The notes under the pieces: model-generated | What the model was told of the DNA's origin: nothing | The model's database searches: none | What the model saw: only the letters and a program-made list of their open reading frames with translations | NCBI RefSeq assembly: GCF_900166585.1 | Contig: NZ_FVZC01000008.1 | Location: 939,713 to 1,003,712 of the forward strand | Direction: 5' to 3' | DNA: 64,000 bases | Origin: Mesobacillus jeotgali | GTDB lineage: Bacteria; Bacillota; Bacilli; Bacillales; Cytobacillaceae | Part shown: positions 16,822 through 24,274 of the stretch, piece after piece | How the letters are laid out: each line of letters starts with the position of its first letter | Position numbering within the stretch: the first letter of the stretch is position 1 | Position numbers and translations under genes: made by a program

Positions 16822-17799
16822 ATGACGAAGGAACTGGCAGATATGGTAAATGAAAAAAATCCTATTATTTGCGTTGGCGGAGCTAATATTGATCGAAAGT
16901 TTTATGCCCAATTTGACATCACTAACGAAACTTCCAATCCAGTTAAATCTTCTACATCGGTAGGTGGAGTAGCTAGGAATATTGCAGAAAACCTTGGAAG
17001 ATTAGGTGAGGAAGTCATCCTGTTAACAGCAAGAGGAAACGATGCAGAATGGCACACAATCTATGATTCATCATCCCCGTTCATGAATCTTGAACATGTC
17101 ACCCCTTTTGAAGACTATTCAACGGGAACCTATACCGCTGTTTTGGACAGGAGTGGCCATTTATCAGTCGCTTTAGCGGATATGGATATTTACGATAAAA
17201 TCACACCTGAACTGTTAAGAAGTAATATCGACATTCTCAAAAGAGCTAAATGTATCGTTGCCGATTTGAATTGTCCCAGTGAAACGATTGATTTTCTCTG
17301 TTCTTTTACTTCTCAGCATCAAATTCCATTTGTGATCATCCCTGTTTCATCCCCAAAAATGAATAGGCTTACAAAATCGCTGCATGGTGTCAGCTGGCTG
17401 ATCGTAAACAAAGATGAAACCGAAACATTCATGAACATGAAAATCCTGGATGATCAAGACTGGGAAAATGCTGTGAAGAACTGGTTAGAATTAGGAGTAA
17501 AAAATGTGATTGTCACAAATGGCTCAAAAGGCGTAATGGCGGGATTCGAAAGCGGAGAGCTATCTTACTTTCCGGCGATTGAAACGCCAAAGGTTGTTGA
17601 TGTAACAGGTGCAGGAGATTCTTTTTGTTCAGGTGTCATTTACTCCTGGCTACAAAAGAAAGAAATGGACTACATCATCAAATCTGGTCTGGTAAATGCC
17701 CACAAAACCATTATGTCAAAATATACTGTTAGACAAGAGTTATCTAAAAAACAATTTATTTCAGATATGGAGGAATTATATAATGAAACAATATATTGA
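16822..17799 (+). CDS. psuK: Pseudouridine kinase (PfkB family)
   Basis: The 325-residue cytoplasmic kinase phosphorylates pseudouridine at the 5' position as the first step of its breakdown. The start ATG 16822 has AAGGGGGG upstream; a TTG at 16798 is in frame but lacks a site. The N-terminal motif CVGGANIDRK and GGVARNIAENLGRLG match the neighbour kinase, but here the catalytic motif DVTGAGDSF is intact. Unlike the divergent paralogue it has no HTH domain. Its 3' end overlaps the psuG start by 17 bases, so the two are co-translated. The assignment rests mainly on linkage to psuG. Confidence 0.87.
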   Translation: MTKELADMVNEKNPIICVGGANIDRKFYAQFDITNETSNPVKSSTSVGGVARNIAENLGRLGEEVILLTARGNDAEWHTIYDSSSPFMNLEHVTPFEDYSTGTYTAVLDRSGHLSVALADMDIYDKITPELLRSNIDILKRAKCIVADLNCPSETIDFLCSFTSQHQIPFVIIPVSSPKMNRLTKSLHGVSWLIVNKDETETFMNMKILDDQDWENAVKNWLELGVKNVIVTNGSKGVMAGFESGELSYFPAIETPKVVDVTGAGDSFCSGVIYSWLQKKEMDYIIKSGLVNAHKTIMSKYTVRQELSKKQFISDMEELYNETIY

Positions 17800-18700
17800 A
17801 TTATCTGCAGAGGTACAACAAGCAAAAAAGGAAGGGAAAGCCATCGTAGCATTGGAATCCACGATTATTTCCCATGGTATGCCTTATCCGCAAAACGTTA
17901 AAATGGCCCGTGAGGTTGAGCAAATTGTTAGGGAAAACGGTGCTGTCCCAGCAACGATCGCCATCATTGATGGAAAAATAAAAATTGGTTTAACAGATGA
18001 TGAATTAGAGTTATTTGGAAAAAGTTCTGGTGTTGCGAAGGTATCAAGACGTGATCTAGCACAAATCGTTGCCACAAAACAACTGGGTGCTACCACTGTT
18101 GCTTCCACAATGATTTGTGCTGACTTAGCAGATATCAAAATCTTCGTGACTGGCGGAATTGGCGGGGTCCATAAAGGGGCAGAAAGAACCATGGATATCT
18201 CGGCTGACCTCGAAGAACTGGCTCAAACAGATGTAGCTGTTATCTGTGCAGGTGCTAAATCAATCCTTGACCTGGCGCTTACTATGGAATACCTCGAAAC
18301 AAAAGGTGTACCGGTAATTGGTTATGAAACTGAATATCTTCCAGCATTCTATACAAGAAAAAGCGAACATAAATTAAACTTCTCCACCGATTCGGTCGAT
18401 GTTATTGCCGAATCATTAAAAACAAAATGGGAACTAAACCTTAAAGGCGGGGCAGTAATCGCAAACCCAATTCCAGAAGAATTTGCCATGGATGAAGACT
18501 ATATCAATTCAATTATCGATCAAGCAGTAAAAGAAGCAGAAGAAAAACATATCATCGGGAAAGACAGCACACCATTCCTGCTCGGTAAAATCAAAGAATT
18601 AACAAACGGTAAAAGCCTTGATGCCAATATCGAATTAGTAAAACACAATGCGAAAGTAGGAACACAAATTGCTGTAAGCTTTAACAACCAGACGAAATAA
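17783..18700 (+). CDS. psuG: Pseudouridine-5'-phosphate glycosidase
   Basis: The 305-residue enzyme splits the C-C glycosidic bond of pseudouridine 5'-phosphate to uracil and ribose 5-phosphate. The family-specific opening VALESTIISHGMPYPQN, the VTGGIGGVHKGAERTMDISADL block and the substrate region VICAGAKSILD are present, and the length is typical. ATG 17783 lies inside the end of psuK and is preceded by GGAGGAAT. A long hairpin terminator follows. With psuK it forms a complete salvage route for pseudouridine from RNA turnover. Confidence 0.95.
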   Translation: MKQYIELSAEVQQAKKEGKAIVALESTIISHGMPYPQNVKMAREVEQIVRENGAVPATIAIIDGKIKIGLTDDELELFGKSSGVAKVSRRDLAQIVATKQLGATTVASTMICADLADIKIFVTGGIGGVHKGAERTMDISADLEELAQTDVAVICAGAKSILDLALTMEYLETKGVPVIGYETEYLPAFYTRKSEHKLNFSTDSVDVIAESLKTKWELNLKGGAVIANPIPEEFAMDEDYINSIIDQAVKEAEEKHIIGKDSTPFLLGKIKELTNGKSLDANIELVKHNAKVGTQIAVSFNNQTK

Positions 18701-18713
18701 TTTGAAAGAGAGA

Positions 18714-18780
18714 CGCAGCTTCTATAAAGTGGAATCTATTAATCTTGTTTTCTGCTTTATAGAAGTGTGCGCTTTTTTTT
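18714..18780 (+). terminator. Terminator after psuG
   Basis: A long stem of about 16 bp with one or two mismatches (18714-18729 with 18755-18771) is followed by eight T. Confidence 0.88.
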
Positions 18781-18926
18781 ATTCGCTGGCAGATTACTTG
18801 GTCATAAATTAACTAGATAATTTAAATACGTTTTAAATAATTGAAATATTCCCAATAGTTTAATATAATACAATTAAATATTTTGGGTTTCTATCGGGAA
18901 GGCTCTTCAAAGTCTTGTCAATTAGT

Positions 18927-18969
18927 AAAAACTCAGTTCCATACCCGTGGACTGAGTTTTTTTATTTTT
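18927..18969 (+). terminator. Terminator/attenuator hairpin before a truncated transporter gene
   Basis: The stem AAAACTCAGT(T)CC / GGACTGAGTTTT ends in a T-rich run and lies just 19 bases before the next start codon. This position suggests an attenuated leader of the original, now broken gene. Confidence 0.65.
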
Positions 18970-18987
18970 GGTGGAGAGGAGAATATA

Positions 18988-19518
18988 GTGAATACATCTA
19001 TTGAGAAGGAATTCTCAACTGTGGAAGCAAGGCAGGGGCTTATTATCAGTTTTCTAGCTGTTGGTTATGTCCTCCTGGAGATATTTCCAGCGGGCTTTAT
19101 CAAACTGCTTGTTTCTATTGTTATCATAGGAGTCATTTTTTGGATCCTGCCGCGGACAAAAGGATCTCTAATGATTATAAGCATTACACTTTTAATTTTA
19201 GGGATAATTTTTATGGTTATTTACGGAGCATCACTAGATGAGTGGATGAATGCAGCGAGGGTTAATCTTACACTGGTTGCCATCTTTCTATTTACACCGC
19301 TTCTTGGAATTCCTGTCAGGACAGGGGGTTATGTCGAAAGTTTGAAGCTGGTCCTTTCCAGAAGAATGAACAACCCAAATTATCTGTTTGCGGGCAGCAG
19401 TTTTTTAAGCCACTTTCTAGGCATTGTCTTAAACATCGGTGCAGTATCGATTGAATACCGGGGAATTGACCATCTCGGAAACTGGCGGAGAAATTGGGAA
19501 CCATTCAGACCAGTATGA
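18988..19518 (+). pseudogene. N-terminal fragment of a polytopic membrane transporter
   Basis: From GTG 18988 (site GGAGAGGAGA) about 150 residues read as a normal membrane protein with five or six hydrophobic helices, an internal GIPVRTGGYVESLKLVLSRR loop and SFLSHFLGIVLNIGAVSI. After about position 19440 the sequence changes character and the frame ends at 19518 in an unrelated polar tail. The downstream DNA is the 3' part of a different gene, so a deletion has fused the two. The transporter family is not recognised; the layout recalls anion/organic acid permeases. Confidence 0.6.
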
Positions 19519-19891
19519 ACTTGATCTTAATTTTAACAGAATCCAAAGTAATAAATTCGGCATTGAATTGTTTGCTTCTGAAACAGAAGGGCTTGTACTG
19601 GAATTTGACCGAGAACAGCAGATAGTGAGCTTGAATCGTGAGAATTTCGAAGCTGAGTTTGGCAGAGAATACGGTTATGTAAGAAGCGCTGAGTTTAGAA
19701 TGGAGGATTTTGTAAAGGTACAGGTTTTTGTTGACCACAGCATCGCGGAGATTTTTATCAATGACGGGGAAGTCGTATTTACTGCCCGTGTTTTCCCTAA
19801 AGCCGTATCAAAGGGAATCAGGATCTTTAGCGAGGGTAATCTAAGCTGCAGCTACACTCTGTATGAGCTTGCACAAGGGATTCCGATTTAA
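19442..19891 (+). pseudogene. C-terminal fragment of sucrose-6-phosphate hydrolase (GH32)
   Basis: About 145 residues match the beta-sandwich end of GH32 invertases, with the run VFVDHSIAEIFINDGEVVFTAR and the closing LYELAQGIPI. The catalytic propeller and all upstream parts are missing, and no ribosome site exists. The fragment abuts the truncated transporter gene in the same orientation. This indicates one deletion that removed the intervening DNA, probably including the rest of a sucrose locus. Confidence 0.75.
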
Positions 19892-20090
19892 AGGTGACAA
19901 AACTGCAATCAATCGGAGCTTATATTGATTTGTTAGATCGCGCAGCAGAAAGATTGCGTAAAACATAATGATGAAGATTTGGAATCATAGAGTCTGAAAG
20001 AAAGATACCTGTAATTAATGGAATATGAAAAAGAAATTATGACTTTATTATTCTGGCTTTATCGGAATATATATGATATGGTCGTGGCAG

Positions 20091-20140
20091 ATGGCAGATC
20101 CTTCAATAAATTAAAGGATCTGCCATCTATTTATATATTT
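20091..20140 (+). terminator. Terminator upstream of GreA-like gene
   Basis: The 13-bp perfect stem ATGGCAGATCCTT (20091-20103) / AAGGATCTGCCAT (20114-20126) is followed by a T-rich tract. It lies directly before a strong ribosome site, so it may attenuate the downstream genes. Confidence 0.75.
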
Positions 20141-20158
20141 TTTTAGGAGGAATGGGAT

Positions 20159-20227
20159 ATGAAAGTGGAAATGAAGTTTTGCACGGTGTTTAGTTTCAGC
20201 AAGGAGGCGAACTACTATGAGCCTTAG
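20159..20227 (+). CDS. Possible 22-aa leader peptide overlapping the GreA-like gene
   Basis: ATG 20159 follows a perfect AGGAGG (20146-20151) at good spacing. The frame encodes 22 residues (MKVEMKFCTVFSFSKEANYY and two more) and stops at 20227, overlapping the next start at 20217. Such an arrangement is typical of a leader peptide that couples translation of the following gene. No family is known; its short length leaves doubt. Confidence 0.4.
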   Translation: MKVEMKFCTVFSFSKEANYYEP

Positions 20228-20660
20228 CCAGATATCACACATTGAATCGACAAAAGAAACTTTCCTAAAGCAGCTCGTCTTTATAGAAGAGAACTTTAAT
20301 GAGTTAAATAACATGTACCTGTATTCAACTCCAATACAGGAAAGAGTCAAGAATTTTCTAAGTCTCTATATTAGTGAATTGGAGAGCTATATAAAAGATG
20401 GTGGCTGGAATGGTCCTTTGTCAAAGGTGTTCATTGGCACAAAAGTAACAGTCCAGTTTAAAGATGAAAGTGAAACTGAAACTGAAGACTATATTATAAG
20501 CCTGCCCGATCAATCAGACCCGGATGCTAACCGTATCTCATTTTTATCACCGGTTGGAAGGCAGCTTTTGTTGAAAAATGTGGGAGATGAGATTTCTTTG
20601 GTTGTTCCAAATGGTACAGTTTCTTTATCAATCAAAAGAATATCCTTTTCTGGAAACTGA
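20217..20660 (+). CDS. GreA/GreB C-terminal domain protein, without the acidic tip
   Basis: The 147-residue protein carries a GreA/GreB FKBP-like C-terminal domain (about 70-147: ISFLSPVGRQLLLKNVGDEI then VPNGTVSLSIKRI). The N-terminal part (about 1-62) is helical and coiled-coil-like but lacks the acidic DLSENAEY-type tip that GreA inserts into RNA polymerase to trigger cleavage. It may therefore bind polymerase without stimulating cleavage, as Rnk- or Gfh-like proteins do. AAGGAGG precedes ATG 20217. The gene stands alone, possibly behind a leader peptide, with terminators on both sides. Confidence 0.78.
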   Translation: MSLSQISHIESTKETFLKQLVFIEENFNELNNMYLYSTPIQERVKNFLSLYISELESYIKDGGWNGPLSKVFIGTKVTVQFKDESETETEDYIISLPDQSDPDANRISFLSPVGRQLLLKNVGDEISLVVPNGTVSLSIKRISFSGN

Positions 20661-20793
20661 ACATAGATTGGATTTGATTATAAGGGATACTGGCAAAAAG
20701 CTTTTTTTCTCAATAAGTTTCGCCTCTCTACTGGTTATTTTTGAGAAGGGCTTCTTAACAGCCAGTCCTGTTAAACGGAATATCATTTCTTGA

Positions 20794-20831
20794 AACATAG
20801 GGGTAACGAAATGAACCCCTATGTTCTTTTC
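20794..20831 (+). terminator. Terminator between GreA-like and EamA genes
   Basis: The 11-bp perfect stem AACATAGGGGT / ACCCCTATGTT is followed by a T-rich run on the plus strand; the minus-strand EamA gene converges on it. Confidence 0.85.
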
Positions 20832-20863
20832 TTTAACATAAGACTCTTAATCCTCTTTACAAT

Positions 20864-21754
20864 TCAGCTTCTTCTCAGATAAATGCGGGTACCTGCTTCA
20901 TTTAAAACGATAGAAAGTAGGATGATGCATACTCCCAGCCACTGAAGCGGAGTGACCGTTTCTGATAAAATCAGCCTGGCTGAAATGAGTGCGATAGGCA
21001 GCTCAATCGAGGTAATGATATTAGCCACTCCCCCCGATATCAATGGAGCACCGACCGCAAAGAACAAAGGCGGCAGAATTGCCCCAAACAGCGACACTCC
21101 AAAACCAGTGAATAGAAGATTTTGAGACAATGGCAGAACAGATGGGAAATCTCGTATGAATAGAACTGTGACTAAAATTGCCGAACCTGTAACCATTAAA
21201 GAGCTGCGGATCCAGGGATCGACCTCGACAGCGACTTTTCCGCTGAAATATATGAATCCAGCATATGTGAATGCTGACAAGATACCAAATATGATTCCAA
21301 CAAAATGAAGGCTATGTATGCTTCCTGTAGACAAGTTTGATGCAAGAAATACGCCTATCAATATCAAAATAATAGATAGGACGGTAACTGGGGCCGGCTT
21401 AACTTTTTGGAAAATCCACTCCAAGATAATGCCGATCCAGATGAATTGGAACATTAATATAATTGCTATTGATGCCGGAAGATACTGCATGGCACCATAG
21501 TAAAAAATACTTGTTAATCCAACAAAACAACCTGTCATCATAATTTGCAGGGTATTTTGCTTATTTAATCCTCTTAAACTTGATCTCTTCACAAGTGTAA
21601 AAGTCCATAATAAAAGAAACGAAATAGACATTTGAACAATGTTGATTTGACCAAGTGTATAGCCGTTGCTAAACCCCGATTTAACAAATATTGGAGTAAA
21701 CCCATAGAAACTAGCACCTGCGAAAACAAAAAAAATACCCTTGTTTTTTTTCAT
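20864..21754 (-). CDS. EamA/DMT-family permease
   Basis: The 296-residue drug/metabolite transporter has ten predicted helices and two EamA repeats (about 8-138 and 148-288). The repeats show family phrases such as FAGASFYGFTPIFVKSG near the N-terminus and LSETVTPLQWLGVCIILLSI near the end. These permeases export amino acids or related metabolites; the substrate is unknown. GGAGG lies eight bases before the ATG at 21754. A terminator separates it from the EutH-like gene upstream, so it is probably its own unit. Confidence 0.87.
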   Translation of the reverse strand: MKKNKGIFFVFAGASFYGFTPIFVKSGFSNGYTLGQINIVQMSISFLLLWTFTLVKRSSLRGLNKQNTLQIMMTGCFVGLTSIFYYGAMQYLPASIAIILMFQFIWIGIILEWIFQKVKPAPVTVLSIILILIGVFLASNLSTGSIHSLHFVGIIFGILSAFTYAGFIYFSGKVAVEVDPWIRSSLMVTGSAILVTVLFIRDFPSVLPLSQNLLFTGFGVSLFGAILPPLFFAVGAPLISGGVANIITSIELPIALISARLILSETVTPLQWLGVCIILLSIVLNEAGTRIYLRRS

Positions 21755-21802
21755 AGTTGGACCTCCTGGATGACAAAACTAGTAAGTTATAAAAATAAAT
21801 CC

Positions 21803-21828
21803 AAAAGACGTGCGGATGCACGTCTTTT
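21803..21828 (-). terminator. Terminator after the eutH-like gene
   Basis: The perfect 11-bp stem AAAAGACGTGC / GCACGTCTTTT, loop GGAT, ends the minus-strand EutH/M24 transcript. Confidence 0.85.
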
Positions 21829-21844
21829 ATAGTTTAAAAACCAC

Positions 21845-22900
21845 TTATTCTCTGACAGAGAAATAGGCGATTATAGCTGCCAGAATTCCTGCTGTCAGCT
21901 TTCCGGCAATCATTGGGGCAATAAAGCTTTTATCAATCGACCCTACAAATCCGAGGTGACTGCCAAATACAAAAGCACCACTGACTGCAAAAGCGGTGTT
22001 CACTACTTTTCCTCGGACGTTTAAATCATTGAACCTGGTAAACATCGGAATATGGTGAGCTAATGATGATAGCAAACCAATTAATGAATGATCATTTAAT
22101 CCCGTTTTTTCGCTTAATTTTAAAATCGGCTTTTTAAGTATCCATTTCAGGAAATAAACAAAAGGAAACGCCCCAGCAAGTATGATGGTAATATTTCCTA
22201 CCGTTTTAAAACTCTCCTCGATTGGAACCAGATTTTGTATTAGAATCACTCCTGTCAGAGTTTGAAATGCCACGATCACCAATCCAATGATCAATACGCT
22301 TTCAATAACTTTTGAAAACCATATAAACATTTTTGTGGTAGCGGCTGGAAACTTCAAGAGAGATACCATTATGATGATTGAAAGTAAAATAGTAGGCAGC
22401 AGGTTTTTAGCCATCCACATGATGTCAAATCCATAGAGCATCCCACCGATGATGCTGCCAATCGGGATTGTCATTAAGCCAATCAGAATGCCTCTGGAAA
22501 AGTGAGGATAGTCCTTCTTGTCGATTAGATTCAAAGCAACCGGGATTGTAAATACCAACGTAGGTCCCATCATGGTACCTAAAAACACCCATGAAAAATT
22601 AGCAGCGTCTTGATCAATGGCCATTTCAACTGCAAGTTTATAACCGCCCATATCAAGGGCAAGCAAGGTAGAGGCAAACATCGATGGATCAGCCCCCATC
22701 TTGGCATAAATGGGGGACACAAGCGGGATAAAAAAATCAGCCAGTACAGGAGCTAACGATATAATGCCGATCATGGATAACGATAGTGCCCCCATGCTAT
22801 AAAAGGCTTTTGAAAATTCTTCCCCTATTTTAAGTTTGTTTCCTAAAACCTTATCAATCCCTGCAATGACAATAAAAATCGCAATTAAGTTAATGATCAT
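21845..22900 (-). CDS. EutH-like membrane transporter (ethanolamine permease family)
   Basis: The 351-residue protein has about ten membrane segments and the length and wording of EutH, which carries ethanolamine across the membrane. Supporting blocks are LLALDMGGYKLA (about 80-91), LGTMMGPTLVFTIPVAL, the SSLAHHIPMFTRFND segment and the C-terminal GAFVFGSHLGFVGS. No eut genes (lyase, shell proteins, EutVW) are near. Instead it follows an M24 peptidase gene in a sigma-54-driven operon, so the substrate may differ from ethanolamine. Spacing to the peptidase gene is 68 bases. A weak purine-rich site precedes the ATG. Confidence 0.83.
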   Translation of the reverse strand: MIINLIAIFIVIAGIDKVLGNKLKIGEEFSKAFYSMGALSLSMIGIISLAPVLADFFIPLVSPIYAKMGADPSMFASTLLALDMGGYKLAVEMAIDQDAANFSWVFLGTMMGPTLVFTIPVALNLIDKKDYPHFSRGILIGLMTIPIGSIIGGMLYGFDIMWMAKNLLPTILLSIIIMVSLLKFPAATTKMFIWFSKVIESVLIIGLVIVAFQTLTGVILIQNLVPIEESFKTVGNITIILAGAFPFVYFLKWILKKPILKLSEKTGLNDHSLIGLLSSLAHHIPMFTRFNDLNVRGKVVNTAFAVSGAFVFGSHLGFVGSIDKSFIAPMIAGKLTAGILAAIIAYFSVRE

Positions 22901-22968
22901 TTATTCCCACTCTTATTCCTCAGCTGATTAGTTTCCATTGAACTTGCTTCTTTGCTTGATAAGCGCAT

Positions 22969-24072
22969 TCAGAAAGTGCCCTTAACCACTTGTAAATCTT
23001 TAGGGAATTTGGTTAACACTTCACAACCGTTATCAGTTATGACTACATCATCCTCGATTCTGATGCCGCCCAATCCCGGTATGTAAATGCCAGGTTCTAC
23101 TGTAAGAACCATTCCTGTTTTTAAGCTGTTTTCATTTTCTGAATGCAACGATGGCTCTTCATGAATATTTATTCCCAAACCATGCCCGATTCTATGAGGG
23201 AAATATGGTCCATAGCCATTGGCTGAAATCTCATGTCTTGCAGCTGAATCAATGTTCCTGATTCGGTTGCCAGGCTTGCACTCTTTCAGTGCCGATGCAT
23301 TTGCCTTCAGGACGGTTTCATACATCTTTTTCACTTCATCCTTCAGCTCCTTGAATATCACCGTTCTCGTAATATCTGAGCAGTAACCCTCGTATTTAAC
23401 ACCGAGATCGAATATGACAGTATCTCCTGACTTCAATTGGTTTTCGCCAGTTTCGCCATGCGGCTTGCTTGAATTATTGCCAAACAGCACCATAGGTGAG
23501 AAAGACAACTCTCTAATACCAGCTTTTTTTAATTTATATTCGATTTCTGCGAGTACTTCTAATTCTGTTACTCCTTCTTTTAAGGCATCTATCCCGATAT
23601 TTATGGCATAGTCAGCATAGGTGGCCGCTGTTTTTAATTTTTTAATTTCCTCAGGACGCTTAATCATCCTCATGCCAGTAAGTTTGGGGTCCAGGTTCTT
23701 AATCCTGGTGTTAGGGAACATCTGCTTCAAGTGGCGAACATTTTTAAGAGAAAGGCAGCTCACTTCTACCGCAAGCTCCTTAATAGTTCCTGTTGCATCT
23801 CCATAAAATCTGGAGATTTTTTCCCAGACATTTTCAGAATCAGTATAAGTGAGCGAATCATAATCCCATCCAGATTCCAACAACATTTCCATCTCCATCT
23901 CCGGCAGTACAAACAAAGGTTTATGGCCAATTAAAAAAATACCTACGAAACGTTCATGAGGTTCATAATCAAAACCAGACAAGTAATAAATATTTTCCTT
24001 CGATGTAATTAATCCAGCCATCCAATCCTGATTTCTTAAATATTCATTTAAAACGACAATTTTTTCATTCAT
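22969..24072 (-). CDS. M24-family Xaa-Pro aminopeptidase/dipeptidase
   Basis: The 367-residue cytoplasmic metallopeptidase has a creatinase-like N-terminal domain (about 1-130) and a pita-bread catalytic domain. Dinuclear metal ligands are visible: Asp in VIFDLGVKYEGYCSD (two Asp), His in HRIGHGLG, and Glu in VEPGIY and RIEDDV. AAAGGGGAA precedes the ATG at 24072. It is the first gene of a sigma-54-type operon with the EutH-like permease. An inferred role is hydrolysis of an imported dipeptide or related amide, possibly a proline-containing one. Confidence 0.9.
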   Translation of the reverse strand: MNEKIVVLNEYLRNQDWMAGLITSKENIYYLSGFDYEPHERFVGIFLIGHKPLFVLPEMEMEMLLESGWDYDSLTYTDSENVWEKISRFYGDATGTIKELAVEVSCLSLKNVRHLKQMFPNTRIKNLDPKLTGMRMIKRPEEIKKLKTAATYADYAINIGIDALKEGVTELEVLAEIEYKLKKAGIRELSFSPMVLFGNNSSKPHGETGENQLKSGDTVIFDLGVKYEGYCSDITRTVIFKELKDEVKKMYETVLKANASALKECKPGNRIRNIDSAARHEISANGYGPYFPHRIGHGLGINIHEEPSLHSENENSLKTGMVLTVEPGIYIPGLGGIRIEDDVVITDNGCEVLTKFPKDLQVVKGTF

Positions 24073-24098
24073 ATAGATTCCCCTTTCAGTTATCTATA

Positions 24099-24115
24099 TG
24101 CAAGTTTTGTGCCAA
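24099..24115 (-). promoter_or_regulatory. Sigma-54 (-24/-12) promoter of M24-eutH operon
   Basis: Read on the minus strand, TTGGCACAAAACTTGCA carries the GG of the -24 element (TTGGCAC) and the GC of the -12 element (TTGCA) at the required spacing, matching the consensus YTGGCACN5TTGCW. It lies 27 bases before the M24 start, and the SigL activator gene is immediately upstream. Confidence 0.85.
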
Positions 24116-24171
24116 TCCTATTGATAGCGGAATTCACTAATCACAGCCTAAATGATATGTAAATGTTTTTA

Positions 24172-24193
24172 TACACTTTATTAACGAAGTGTA
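24172..24193. promoter_or_regulatory. Candidate activator (UAS) site
   Basis: The perfect inverted repeat TACACTT-N8-AAGTGTA is centred about 75 bp upstream of the -24/-12 promoter, the usual place for a sigma-54 activator. It lies between that promoter and the activator gene. Confidence 0.55.
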
Positions 24194-24224
24194 AAGGTTT
24201 TAATACACCAAATATCCTGAAAAT

Positions 24225-24270
24225 AAAAAAAGGGAAGAAAGATATCCAGGGCTGGACATCTTTCTTCCCT
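24225..24270 (-). terminator. Terminator after the sigma-54 activator gene
   Basis: A long stem, AGGGAAGAAAGAT / ATCTTTCTTCCCT with an imperfect inner part, is flanked by A and T runs on both sides. It ends the activator transcript before the M24 promoter. Confidence 0.85.
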
Positions 24271-24274
24271 TTTT

